DNA of 64,000 nt from Lytechinus variegatus (lineage: Eukaryota > Echinodermata > Echinoidea > Temnopleuroida > Toxopneustidae): the NCBI RefSeq assembly GCF_018143015.1, contig NC_054740.1:18149190-18213189 (forward strand), written 5' to 3'. The notes under the pieces were generated by a model. That model was not told the DNA's origin and ran no database searches. It saw only the letters and a list, made by a program, of their open reading frames with translations. The first letter of the stretch is position 1. Each line of letters opens with the position of its first letter. Both the position numbers and the translations under genes were made by a program. Of the stretch, positions 12,101-27,100 are shown piece by piece.

Positions 12101-15100
12101 ATCAGATCCATAAACTTTCAAAGTTATGATGGGAATTCAACAGATATCTGCAATTCGGCCAAAGTTCATTGACCCTAAATGACCTTTGACCTTGGTCATG
12201 TGACGTGAAACTCGTGCAGGATGTTCAGCGATACTTGATTAACCTTATGTCCAAGTTTCATGAACTAGGTCCATATATTTTCTAAGTTATGATGACATTT
12301 CAAAAACTTAACCTCAGGTTAAGATTTCGATGTTGATCCCTCCAACATGGTCTAAGTTCATTGACCCTAAATGACCTTTGACCTTGGTCATGTGACATGA
12401 AACTCTAATAGGATGTTCAGTAATACTTGATTAACCTTATGGCCAAGTTTTATTAACTAGGTCCATATACTTTCTAAGTTATGACGTCATTTCAAAAACT
12501 TAACCTCAGGTTAAGATTTGATGTTGACACTGCCGCCGCCGCCGCCGTCGGAAAAGCGGCGCCTATAGTCTCACTCTGCTTCGCAGGTGAGACAAAAAAT
12601 TGAACGTTTATATAACATATAAAACAAGAAACATACTGTTACAATTTGCAGCAAATACTATCAAGCTAGATAAAAATTGCATGAAACATCTTTCTACTGA
12701 ACAAATTAAATGCCAAAAACATATCAAGTATTGTATTAATGTAACAGAAACTTAACCTAAAAATGATATTTGATTATTAAAGTCTAGCATCAAGTTGTAT
12801 AATCTTCCAACCCAACCCATTTGATCAGTAACCAATCTCGGTTACAAAAGATCAAATAACTTACGTTCTTTTCAGAAGGCTGGTAATATCAAGTGGAGGT
12901 ACAGTGATCTCTTCCCTTGACTCTGATTGTTCCCTTGCTAAGATATCATTGATGTCTCCAATCCCACTGTCCAAGGTGTACCCGCCCATCATCCTTGATG
13001 CCTTGCCGCTTGTGGCACTATTCAGATAGGCGGTTTCAAACTCGTCATCATCGTTGCTTACTTGAGCTGTGTTGGGTGGTACATGGTAGGAGGCAGCACC
13101 GCTTAACCTCTGCTGAGTGGCTTGACGGGCATAAGGGTTGTAGGTGTCCCTCTGGCCAGTACCACCTTCGTTCAGGTCGTTGGGAGTATAGGGGTTTGCA
13201 TAGGGTGAGCGATAGTTGCCTGGACTCGGTTGGCCAAAGCCAGGTGGGAATGTAGGATTCATGTTGAATGGCATCGCTGTTGAGGTGTAAAAGAAACCTT
13301 GTAAATCTCACATACAGCTATAAATGTTCAAACACCAAGTTCTATATACAAACACTACAAAAATGCATCCGGACAAGGGGGCTTGAGAGAATAGTTTATC
13401 TGTAAAGAATGCATACATCATAGTAACATCACTATTGGAATAATTTACATTTCAGAAGGGCAAAAGACATGTGGTTAGAAATCATATTGTTTTTATCTGT
13501 GACGATTTATCACTACTGAATATTCTTTGATACAAAATCTAAAACATGTCACTACAGCCTAGAGGAAGATATTCTGCATACACAATACTGAACCTACCTG
13601 GATTATAGGGAGGAGGTCCATACATTGCATCAGGTCCCATACCAGATGATCTGCCAAAGGGCGGTGACTGGCCTGGATACCCCATACCTGAGGGTCTCTG
13701 TGGATTCCTGTACATGGGTGGAGCATTGTTATTGGTATTGGTGTTGGTTGCTGCCATGGCTGCACCTACATCAAAGGAAGCTTCTGAGTTTCTCTCTTCA
13801 AGCTGGCCACGCAGCCTCTGGATCTGAGTCTGCTGTTGATATAGCTGGTTATAGGCACTATTCAAGTTCAGCATCAGTTGTTGATGCTGCATGCGAAGAT
13901 TGTAGTTCTGGACGAGGTCATCTAGGTGAGCTTCTCCAGGAGAGAATGGATTGGGACCTACGGAGGCAGCCTGTAACCCACCACGACCAGCTGTTCAGCA
14001 AGAAAAAGAATATACACATAATTAATATGTTAATTAATTAATTAATATATTTTTTCTTACTAAATATACAAATGTTGATATGATACAGATTTACATCATA
14101 AGCTACCATAATTCATCTACTACTTACAACCCCTCCCCTTCCCACCCCAATCAAACACAACCGTACCTTACCATAAAATATCATGTCACATGAATCAGAG
14201 ATACTTAAATTCTGTGAGTGAAGGGTAAACCAGACCATTCCAATCCACAGGAAAAACCAGATTAAATATGTTGCTACAACTAGCAAGACTGAATGGAGAA
14301 GACAACATACCATTAAGTGATCCTGAGAGAAGATTACTCATAGATTGTTGATCTGAGATAAGAGACTGGCACATTCCCATGCTATTTGATAGCTGTCTCT
14401 GTAGCTGTTGAATATGACCCTGTAGAGCCTGAACTGTAGGATCCTCCTCATAGCCATCAGACACAAGCTCCTCAGCTGAGCGGATGTTCTCTTGCCTGTA
14501 CAACATCAAATGAAATAATGAAAGGGTTGTGAATTTGAGTGCACGATAGCCCCGGCAGAAAGCACTCAGGACAAGGCATTAAAAAAAATTGTTATCACTT
14601 TAGAACCACAGTCAGTAAAAGTAGAACTTCACAGGCAGCATGGCAAAAGAGGTGGGAACCTTGTCATAATGGGCTAACTCAAGGGATAGAGATCAATGGC
14701 ATTTAAAAAACAACTACAATCATTATCTAACCCACATTGTCAATGGTATTAAATAAAACTCCACCCAGTCACCTCAATAAATTTCTAATAGCCACTATAC
14801 TCCTCCTTTCATGGGGGTTTGTCTTGAGTTGCATCACATAATGATCTACTTTGCAATAAATAACAAATAAAATCTGTCTCACAAAGCGAAAGATAAAATT
14901 CACACACAACCAATTTTAGCCTAATCTGAAGCAAGCATTTGTGGCTTGCATTTATACCCAACTCTTTATACAACGGGCCCTAAATTCTACTGGATTCAGT
15001 TATCTTTCAACCACTAAGGAGATCATACCTGAGACGACTCTGCCTATCAGTAGCTGAGTTGATGTTCTTAGGGTATCTTATACCATGCCTAGCTGCATCC

Positions 15101-18100
15101 ATTGATGACGTCTCACCATCATCTTCCAAGGTTACTCTCTTCACTCCTGGGTAAGGTTGAACTTTTCTTCTTCTGTTTGGTTTAGTACCTGACTCAATGG
15201 TGTACGTATCAGAGGTCACAGTACTCTGCTCCTGTTACATGTCAAAAATAAACAACAAAATTTCACATACTGATCTCAAATAGAGCAATTGCATGTTTCA
15301 CAATAATGAAAATAATAACAAATAACTGTAAATATTTAAACTCCCTTTAATTCGCATCCATTTCCCTCAATGTTTGCATTTTACTATTAACCACACAGAG
15401 ATATATGACTTTCTTACCTCGATATAAAATGAATTAACATACTGAAAGTGTACTCTGTTCATGGTATGAACATTATCAACCATTTCATTTCCACTAAAAA
15501 GTACAAAACCATACAACTGGAAAATAACAATCCTACAACTAATAACATGTATGATACAAAGATGTGTCAATTTCAAACTAAGCATGTGGAGAGCAAACAT
15601 TTAATAAATATACAGGAAAATTCTCAGAATGTGTTAAACTGAAACTTACCTCTTCTTCCTCTTCTTCAACCTGTAAGAGAGCATCCCCTGGATAACCATC
15701 CTCTAATCCTTCATCTTCACTCACTTGGGTTGATCCACCCCAGGTTGCTGCAGCTGTGATATCAGCACTACGCATACTCATTCTGCCAGCATCAAGCAAT
15801 AATTCCCTGTTAAGTCATTCAATGAATGATGAGCAAGACAGAGAGCAAGAGGAGGCATGGGGAAGGTATAAAAAGGACAGACCATAGAAATGAAAAGAGA
15901 AAAATGCAAAGTATTTTTTAATGTATTCCAAGCAGCACCCAAAAGACACATCCAAAAAGTATTTTCCTTTCATATCACACCAAGAAACAGCAAAGCAATG
16001 GAAGAAAGAGATTCAATTTTCACAAATACATCACACTATTACTTTATAAGAAAGAACAAATTTATTTTCTGACACTATATTTTACTTAAACATATTTTTC
16101 TTTTTAACATACTACAACTGTTGAAGTATTTCATGCAAGACAAGCAGGCAATAACAAACCCCATTTCACAGAGCGCACATACAATAACAAGTTCCCCCAA
16201 ACTAGTCAATACTTTATACTTGGGATGATAAATTTGAAGAACAGAAAATAGCAATATACCTTCTTGATAAACATACAATTATTGCAATGAAGACAAGTAA
16301 AATGAAGTATTAAAAAAAATCATTTCATTCTTTCATTCAATTAACTTCCTAATTCTAGCAATATCTGTTTAAACTTAAGCGGATGACATAAATTAAAATG
16401 TAAAGCTCAAAGTTTCAATATCTACAAAAGATATAGGCTGAATTTGATGTCACTTTTCCTGTCTGCAGTGGGAATGCAGGCACAAATAACTACTGCAGCA
16501 TGCACAAACAAATACATAAACATCCTGCAAGTTTTTACCTGATTAAAATAGCCATATCTGATCTTAGTCTGGAAGAAGCAATACAATAATTGTAGATTTT
16601 AATCATGAAAATGCAAAGCTTGGATTTCAGAAAGTTTGGCATTCTAATTTTGCAAAATGACAGGAAAATAAATCCATATCACCAAGTTCATTTTCCACTT
16701 TCAGTAGAGAAATATTGGAAAAGGAATATTGCAAAGAGACATTCATTCTTTAGAAGAATTTACAAGGTATTAGTTGAAAATTAGACAGTAGAGCAATTAA
16801 CACAATGAGAAAATATACAAAGAAAGTTTGATCAATTAAAATACTGAATAATCTACACGCAAACATTAATTCAATTATATAATAACAATAAATGGCATCA
16901 TTTGGTAAAAGCATCAACAGATTTGATGTAACTAATGCATTACTTATAAATTGAAAAGTTGTTTACAAATTTAGACAACAGTAGATATAAATTGCTTACC
17001 TGAATAAATCATTGTCATATTCTGCTAAATCTGTCTGAAGAGAATACTCATCAGATCCTTCACGTAATCTCTGTAATTAAAAAGAAAAGTTTACATTGAA
17101 GAACTATAAACTATCCATTACTTACAGAAAATCTTTCCTGGGGCCTGTTGCATAAAACTTTTTACCTGAGAAATCTCTGGTAAAAACTGGAAACTAAGGT
17201 TAGTCTGATTTCTGCCATTGACTTTAACACAGGGCAAAAACTCTGGTAAAATAAACTCGAGTTTTCTCAGGTAAATAGTTTTATGCAACGGGCCCCAGAT
17301 AGTGCCTTAAAGCTATAAAGATGGAACCAAAATCTGCGTACATTCATATATATATTCCTTCAAATTAATGAGAACTAGGTACAATAGCTTGTAATGCTTT
17401 AATATACATACCTCTCTATTCATTTTGACAATATGAAGTAAGTCTGAAAGCTCATTCTTCTTCTGCCTTAGTTCACTCTGAAGAGCCTTGTTTCTCCTCA
17501 TCTCAGAGAACACCTCCTCACGGCTTGGAGTAGCAACAGCTAGAGTACACAAAACAAGAACAGTGGGTAAGAAAGGTAAGTTACATATCGTCTAAAAGGG
17601 TCACTGATACTGGATTTGCCTTAACTTTGATTATCATAAAATACAAGATGTGGGTCAATAAAATTTACATGCGAACTGCAATGCTAAATACTGCTATTTG
17701 CTTTATATACTTGCACAAACTTGATCCAGAAATGGGGCCATTCACATTGCTCAAGATATCTTTTCATTACATTAAAAAAATATTTCTTGCTGGTGCATGA
17801 CATACTATAATGTGAGCGAAGGTAGTTCTGATTCTCAAAACTATAATATATTATTCATAAAAAAGATAAATAGAAATGTGAAACTTACATTGAACATTGG
17901 TTGATGCATCTCTTTTTGTTGGTGGAATGATGTTCACTGATTTCATCCCAGGTTTGGCTGGTGGCTGGACAGGGAGAGAGAAACAGGGTGGGTAAAAATA
18001 TAATTCAAGCATACATGTATCTCTTTAACTATCTCTTTCTAATTTACCACCACTTCTTTCAAGCTATATTTTCACTAGTTCATTACCTCTTTGTAATCCT

Positions 18101-21100
18101 TACATTCAATACACAAGAAATAAATTGAAATGGAACATAAATTCCACAATGCATGAAATATTATGGGAATATTTGTCCATGAAAGAGAATATAATCAGAA
18201 ACTTACTTTTCTGACAGGAGGAAGGTTCTCATTGAGTTCCTTGAGCTGTTGTTGGACGCCTAGAAGACGATGTCTTTCAGCCATAAGACTCTGAAGTTCA
18301 CGTCTCTGCTGATTCATCTTAGCCTCATAATAGGCTTCCCTATAATACACATTACACAAACAATAATATCAATGTCATATCAAACACATACATCTACCAT
18401 ATGGGAAAGATTCCATGCATCTTCTTTGACACCACTGAATAACTCAGTACAAACTTAATGTGATGAACAGCATAACATGTTATCAAACACATCCACTTAA
18501 GATAGACAAAAAATTGATTATTTGCCTTTCTATGAATATCAGCAATACACAATGGAAATACATTACCACTTATTGATTTCAGCAAAGCATTGTTTACAGT
18601 GAATATACTCGTCTAGCCACATGCTGATGCACTGCTTATCAGAATGCATTCCAGGACACAGCATGTGTTTAACTGACAATTTTCTTCACTTTGCCGTTTA
18701 CATATGTAATCCATAGGTTGACATTCCAAAGGTGTGTTGACATTTCAGGTTGTTTGAAATATGACTCAGGCAATGTGTACACATTCTAATATCCATTCAA
18801 TTACTTCGGGACCAAGGACAGCTTACATTGTGGTGGGAAAATAGTCTAGACAAACAAATCAAGGACATTTAAATCCTTCAATGAACACAAATAATAAAAA
18901 AGGAAAGGACATCAGAGTAAAATGGGGGAGATATTTTTTTATAGGAAAAAAAGAGAAGAATCCAAGAAAGAGAGGCAGAAAGAAGGAAATCAAGAGAGAC
19001 AGTGGGATAGAGAAAAGAAAGGGAAAGAGGGGGATATAGAGAGAGTCAACAAGAGAAAGAGGAAGATGGAGAATTAAACAGAAGGTAAATGAAAAGAATA
19101 GAGAAAAGAAAGAATAGGGAAGACAAGAAAAACTGAAAAAGAAATAGGTAATAAGTTAACAAAACATAAAGCAATTAACTGTTGAGAGATGAAATCAATA
19201 TCTCACAAGTATGGACAATGATTTCTTACCTAGTTTCCCTGGCAAAATCTGCAGGAATCTGTTCTTCTCTATTAGGCATTCTATGATCACCAGTAGCACC
19301 AGCCATTGCAAGTTCACTACCACTCTCCTCAACAGTTTCCTCTTCCTCCTCTTCGCCCCCCTCATCATCTTCCTCCTCGTCATCCTCGTCTTCATTGTTT
19401 GTTTCTGAATACTCAGCAGTAAGGCCAGCAGCAAGCTCAGCCAGGTCATCGGGCAAGGCTGTAGCAACTTCAGGGGTCTGTTGTACCATGGCTACAAGTG
19501 ACTGTAGTTGGCGTAACTTATGCTTGGCTTCTTGCAGTTTCCTACAAGTGAAATAAAGACAAGATAGATGATTTTGTTGCACTGTACAAGACTCAAATGG
19601 GTACTACATTGGAAGGTATGTATAAAAAACAACAACTTTGAAATAATAACATACTATGCTTACATTAAAAATGTAGCAAAATTATTGCATACCAAATTTT
19701 GCAAGCTACAAGAATGTTCACCTGAACCTGTTTATAAGAGATGTATATATCTATATATCAAAAATGATTTTTCATATTACAAAAGGATTGATTTTTCCCT
19801 ATTGACCAAAGACTATGTTTCATACAAGGCAATCAAAATAAAGTGATTTTAGTGTGTATATTATAACTGCATAGAATTAGCTGGATATATATTCACTATG
19901 CACAATGCCTGAAAAATCCTTGCCATGCGTAATAATGGCCATTTATACATTGGTCATATCAACCACATTTCCACACTCACAATACTTAGACAAGTTGATT
20001 AGCTGGCACTAAAGATATTCATTAAATTACAATCTTTTGATTTAACAAGTAACCCTAATTGTGCCATTTACATATTTCCAATGTGTCAAGTTTATTGTAG
20101 GGTACTTAGAATGCATGATCGAACAAGCTACTATGCATGTATGAAGCAGAGCTAGATAGATCAGTCTGTAGAGCAGCTATTGCAGCTTAAAGGACAAGTC
20201 CACCCTAACAAAAACTTGATTTGTATAAAAAGAGAAAAATTCAACAAGCATAACACTGAAAATTTCATCAAAATCGGATGTAAAACAAGAAAGTTATGGC
20301 ATTTTAAAGTTTCGCTTCATTTCACAAAACAGTTATATGCACATCTACGTCGGTATGCAAATGAGGAACTGATGACATCACTCACTATTTCTTTTGTATT
20401 TTATCATATGAAATATCTTTATTTTCTCATTATTGTCATGTGAAATGAAGTTTCATTCCTCCCTGAACACGTGGAATTCCATTATTTTATCATTCTGTGC
20501 TTCAGACAAGGACGTCCTAATCGTCAAATTAGTAAAAATTGTATAATTCAAACAATAAAAAAAAAGAAATAGTGAGAGATTGAGATCATCGACTCTCTAA
20601 TTGGCTCGTTCATATAACTATTTTGTTAAAAATAAGCGAAACTTTGAAATGTCATAACTTTCTTATTTTATATGATGAAATTTTCAGCATTGTGCTTGTC
20701 TGATTTTTCTCTATTGATTAAAATCAACATTTTCCTGAGGTGGACTTGACCTTTAAGGGTCACTCATACCTGACTTTCTCTTTGATTTCTGGATCATCAC
20801 CCCATGCTGCTAGTATAGAGCTGTGGTTACTTTCTGTCTCAGTCTCTGTTTCAGTCTCAGTAACTGTACTGGTGGTCTGACCTGATCCAACCTGTACATA
20901 TGCACCATCTCCTCCATAGGACATCTGAAAAGTCAAAAAGATATATTCCTGTATAAGTTTCTTTCCATTAAAATTTAGCAAAATTTAGACAATATCACAA
21001 AAACAATGAAGGTCATTTAAAATACATATCAATACCATACAAGTTTACTTTTCTCCAACTAAAATATAAGCTCTTTAAAAATTTGGTAGGAAGATTCATA

Positions 21101-24100
21101 AAAGTGCAAGAGTGATTATCATCTCATCCTTCAGAATCCCCCCCCCCCCCCCCCCCCCCCGTTGCCAATGCAGTACATAATTAACTAGAAATATCACTGA
21201 AGGTGATTTAAACTCCAGTCCTATACTGTTACCATGGTAATGCAGTTTCCAACACATTAGGTAAATGAATCTTGCACATCTTTACCCACGATGAATGTTT
21301 GTACCAAATTTCATGAGCAATAGTACATCTTTATTCAAAATAAATTCCTCCTTTATGCAAAATAATAAATGAATGTGACCACTAAGGTCTCAAAGAGACT
21401 TTTCTTTCACACTGACATAGTATTTATCAATTAAATACAAGACTTTACAGATGATAACTTCATCAATGAGATAACTTACATGATTTGGTCTCATCTGAAC
21501 AGGTCTCCCAACAGGTTCTCCTCTCTCTAATCTCCTGTACATAACAAGAAAGGGAGGAAGCAGTCAGGGTCTCTTGTATTCTTCATGTAAGTCTGAACAA
21601 TCAGCTCAGAATAACTTATCACTGAACAACTTTAAGAGTAATGGGATTATATTCAATTGATCTACAAGCAGATGGTCTAATCATGGCTAAACCCACTCAG
21701 TCGACTATAAATAAGGTCTCATTACCGTGTGACCCAACCATCATTTGGTCTAATATCTACTAGGTCTAAATTTCATCAAGTGTAATGCCTAAATGGTCAA
21801 ACTTTCAACTCCTCTTCTTATTACTGCACACTTTTTCAAATGACAATTTGATCATACATCATATATATACTACGCAGATATATTAGACCAAATGGGTGAA
21901 GCTTTACCAGAAAGTAGACAGAACGGTAAAGGGGTTAAATGGCAATCAGACCAAATGGTTAGTCAATTAAATGTTTGTAGGAAAGCTAAGATTAAACCAT
22001 GAGGGATGAGACTTTATTGAAAGTACAAAAAGTGGGTGTATAACCAAGAGGCAATCTATCTAGAGATGCATCTTGTAGTTAAACATGGAAGGAATTTAAA
22101 TTCAGTCCCCTACCCAAGAAGGGAAAATGATTCTACAACAGTTCACAAGAATAAGGAATCAATGAATATTAAGAGAAATGAGACAACAGGGAGCTAGGGA
22201 AGGGGGGTGATATGATTTTCATATGCATAAACATTAGTAACATTAACATACCTCAGATTGCTCATAAGAACAGGATCCTCATAATTGGCACCTAGTCCCA
22301 ACTGCTGCATTTGTTGTTTGCGATGTAAATCTTCATCCTGATCACCTAGTAACTGACTAGTATCTTGATATTGCTGTACAAGATCACGGAGCTCAGTCAA
22401 CCTTTCTCTTACATCATGAAGTTTTCTGAAAAAGAAACACATTTATGTTTATTTTTACAATTTTTGCACGAATTAATGCTTCAATACGGGAAAAACAAAC
22501 TTTCATTTATTTTACAATGTTTAGAATATGTAAAAACAGTATTTACATTATTTCTTTTCCATTGCATGTGAAAACCATCCCCAGTTTCTAAAACATGCAG
22601 ATCAAAACTTAAGTTACAACTATATATATTCAAATTGTTTATCGCACCTTTAATACATGGCAATAAGAATGAAAAGAACTAAAGTAAACAATGAAAAAAA
22701 CAAAAATAAGCCACCCAAACCCTCTAAATGAACAATAGCAAACATGAGACAAAAAAAAGACGAAAAAAAAAATCCTCAATGACAATAGCAATGACACTGT
22801 TCGCTGCGTGGATCAATGTAAAGGGTCTGTACCTGAGACTATCTGTTCCATTGGTAAGAGTGGCTTCATTTTCATCAGATGTTTCATTAGGTTCTTCACA
22901 TGGCACCATTAATCCACTGTATTCATTGGCATTGGATGTGGTAGAGGCTACACTTGATGTATCACCTCCTGTGGAAAATAAAAACGATTGAATATGTCAT
23001 TGGACTGAAATTTAAAAATCCACATTTAAAGATCATTTCATTAAGAACAATATTGTTCAATTAAGAGTAAAATAGAGTCTCAGTTTAAAAAAAGTTCTGA
23101 TTGATCAATATCCACACACCCTGGTGGCTTGTCCATGTACCATGACAATTACAATGATTACTCTTTCATTAATGGCCACCATAATTACCCTGCTCAACAA
23201 TCAATGCTTAGGGGTTTCCAAGGTAAATTACATATACTCTTGTTGGAAAAAATTACATCCGTATCAAGTTTTATACATCAGGGGCCCACATACTTTCAAA
23301 CATACAATCAATTTACATTCAAATCATTCCTTGCAAGTGAAATATGATAAAAAGTTCATAAACGGAAAAAAAAATGTGCTATAGCTACATACCAATATTT
23401 GGCATTTCAGGATGAAGAGCATGGAGCTGTAAGAGAAGTTCATCCATCTGTCTTTTCTTCTGCTGTAAGGCTTCTAGTTTATCCCTTAATTCTTCATGCT
23501 CTGCAGATACCAATGGTGGACTAACCTACAAATATAATTGGATGTATATGTTGAAGACCTTGACATCATAGCTTGTATCGCTTTATCCAGAATATCTTTT
23601 AATCAACTAGTAATACTATCTTTGAATACTATGACAAAATATGACAAGTTATCTTCAATATGCCATTAATTTCAACTAGAAGTTATTCATACAATCTCCT
23701 TATGTATGAGTAATACGATACCCCTTGAAAATTAATCAACAGGACACACATGACACAACATAAAGTATTGTGGCATTATCATGTTAGAAATATGTAACAA
23801 AGAAGAAAATTTGTCAAAGAATTCTTCTGTATCAAGTACATAAATCAAGGTGCATTTGAACTGTTATTATGAGGCTTACTACTAATAATCTGGTTACATT
23901 TCAAAATCATACTTTATGGGGTGCAATTCACCACGACTATTGTCAGTGATTTTCACTAATTTGTTCTCAGCCAATCAGATGTGAGGAGTTCTAGTAGCTT
24001 ATAACATTTGTCAATGAAAATCACTGACATTAACTGTTCATGAAATGCTTCACAGGTCTTCCGAGATAACGACATAAGAACCAATGGCCCCTTACCTCAG

Positions 24101-27100
24101 TCTGTTCCATCCAGTCCATTGCTCTAGCCTGCTGGATTTCCTCTGATCTTGTATCCCTCTGTTCAGCCAACATACGCATCAGAGTTCTACGTCTCTCCTG
24201 CAGGTCTTCAGCTGTCAAAGGCACACCTGTTGCAAACCGGCCAGGTGGTCCAGCTGTCGTTGTTACTGGTGTGGGGTCCTCAGTTACAGAGGTGGCAGTC
24301 GTTGTGGTTGCCTGAGTACTTGTGACAGAAACTGTGGGATCAAATTGAATCTTACAAAATCAGTATTCTCTTTCTTTAAAAATTAAATCTTTCTTTTTCT
24401 TCAAAAACATCATGGCAGAAAAGTAGTTGTACTCTGAACTAGTTAAACTTCTTATGGCAAGAGCCAGATACAATGTCCTTACATTATCATCACAGGTTCA
24501 ACTGACTACAGTTTATATGAAGGGAGGGGGGGGGGAAATAATTTAAACTTGAATCGATAACAACTGAAGAGACGTTTGTTTTGTTTGCAATTTCATGTCA
24601 CATGTATCAAACCTGCAAAAAATTAAACATACTAACACTTGAAAGCACTAGTAAATGTAAGGTAACAATTAATATTTTAGAAACTTTATGTACATCTACA
24701 TGTACCAAAATACTGGTAGGAGTAAGCTACAGTATAACCATTACCACTGTTATCAAAACTCATATTCATTTTCAACAGGCCATATGTTCAAATTAATTTG
24801 TTCAACTTACCAGTTTCTTCCGCTTTTTCCTGTTCAGAGTTTGTTAATCTACTCTCAATCTGAGATTGTAAGGTCATCAATGCTGCTTGTCTGTTCTGAA
24901 GTGTCCTCAGCTAAAAGCAAAAGAATCAATCATGAATTAATCCCAGTAGTTAATTAGTCTGAAAAATATCTTCATTACATGCAGAGCTTAGCACAAAATA
25001 TATACCAGGTAGCCCATAAATTACCTGCATTATCTGCCAAAACTAAGTTTTCACAATAAAAGTTAACTACCGGTAGTGAAAATTTTTAGGAAACTGGAAG
25101 GACAAAAATAAATATAATAGATCATAGTTTCTATTACAACTCCCTGAGTATGTATACATTTTAAAAGTAATAAAAAAAAACTATTTATCATTATCATTAT
25201 AAGCATCAACACATTATCATCATCATCATATGCCTACCATTTCACTGACAAGTATTGTTAAATTTCCCTGGCATACTACTGGTGATATGATAAATGAACA
25301 GACTATGATTAGAATGAACAGTATGCACCTTTACGCATCACTTGATGTTAGTAATCTTACCTCCTCCTGTTGTTTGAGCATCTTTCGTAATAGATCATGT
25401 TGTTTTCTCAACCCCTCAAGGGTAGCTATCTGTTCTGAAACATTCTGTTTTGTCTCTTGGCCCTGCATGGGAAAGAAAAAAAGGGGAGAAACTTTTTAAA
25501 GAAAATCCATACAATCAAGTATTATACAACTGGAGGGGGAGTGCTTCACAAAGATTTTAGTATGACTTAGAGTCGCACTTAAATGCAATAGGCATGAGTC
25601 CGCATGGCCGCATGGGTCAGATCATGCCAAGACGACGCACACCACTGAGTATTTATCAATGAGATTACATGTTTAATATCATGTATGCATCAGCATTTAA
25701 GTATGACTCTAAGTCATACTTTAATCTTTGTGAAATACCTCCCAAGTATATTTGTAGGATTATGTATGTATGTACATACAATCATATTGCTGTTAATGCC
25801 ATCTTAAAAAGCATTTGAATTTCTTGAATGTTCAAACATATCAATTTCTCCAATATGTAACATATTTCCTTTTAGAACTGCAATAAATGTTTACAGTATG
25901 TTTTTTCTTTATCTAGCATTGCCCAAACGGTCAAAGACTGTTGTAGTTGGGACTAAGAAGAATTATTTTTCCTGTGGATGATCATCTGTCACTATGACAG
26001 AATTTACCAATCAACTGAATGAAAAAAAAAAGAATGTCTGAAAATTGTAATATATATGTTATAATGTTCAATTTTAAAGCTCAGATGTATGTACTCAGAA
26101 AAATACAAGCAAAATATTCATTCAACAATCAACATACCTGTAATCTAACCCCAAAAAGTGTTATTCATTGAAAATGATATAAGTATATTTCACAAGATCT
26201 CTCAGACTTTATAATCCATGATACTTCCAAGAATCAAATAATAATATCCACTTACAAAACATACACTGTATGATTTGAATGAAAACAACATAGTAATGAC
26301 TCACGATGAGTTCTATACTACACACAATGACACAATATGAATGACGGTCACACAGATGGATCTACAATGTATAAAAAAATGCATAACAAATAATGCATAT
26401 ATTATGCTTGGCTGATTTTACCACAATATGGCTATAAAGGACAGATGGAACAGTCATAATTGTTCATGCATGAAACCTCAAAATATCCCAATTGAAAATG
26501 GTGTGAAACCATTGCATTGATAACAATTCCTTTATTTGAAGTGTGACACCTTCAGGAAAGGGTGCTATCTGTATGGTAAGTACTGTAGGGGAGACCAGGG
26601 TTAGTTGGAACATGGGGGTAAGTTAAAACATTGTAATTTTATTTAACGCCTGTAATGTAAATTTATGCAATACTGCCCTTAATTTATTGCAATAATTCAA
26701 CACTGTTGTATTATTAATAGCAATAAATTGAGGGTAGTATTGCATAAATTTACTTTACAGGCGTTAAAGAAAATTACAATGTTTCAACTTATTCCATGTT
26801 CCAACTAACCCCGGTCTCCCCTACAATAGATGGCAGTATTTATATGACTAAGAGTCTCGGACACAATACTGAAATGATAATTTTTTATAGAAAGACCACT
26901 ATTTTTTATTGATGAAAGTGATGAAGTGACCAATCTATCAAAATACACATTTAACTAAGAGTCTCCAACAACAAAAATAGCTAAGCTAACAAGCTTAAAT
27001 TTATTAATATTTGATGTGGGTTAATAAAAATTACATATAGATGAAAGCACAACAAAATATGAATTATTAAATGTTAGTATTCTAACAATTATAATGCCAA

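Larger units (their letters stand above)
14311..25462 (-). other. PCM1: PCM1 coiled-coil block, residues 421-1215
   Basis: Seventeen exons in transcript order: 25361-25462, 24811-24910, 24096-24331, 23393-23525, 22833-22968, 22252-22425, 21480-21534, 20770-20924, 19230-19541, 18207-18339, 17889-17964, 17412-17539, 17000-17070, 16539-16568, 15650-15806, 15029-15231, 14311-14495. The translation is rich in heptad-like helices (EQIATLEGLRKQHDLLRKML, LRTLQNRQAALMTLQSQIE, AEHEELRDKLEALQQKKRQM, KLRQLQSLVAMVQQTPEV), separated by acidic or T/S-rich linkers such as the TETETETETES run and the EEEEEE stretch at about 19.3 kb. The 30-nt exon 16539-16568 (LRSDMAILI) is a phase-neutral microexon. Human PCM1 uses this region for oligomerisation and partner binding. 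Confidence 0.93.

Noticed and set aside
11509-12593. CRISPR-like array
   Set aside because: Units are about 160 bp without the short repeat/unique spacer pattern, and this is a nuclear animal genome; it is a tandem-repeat element.
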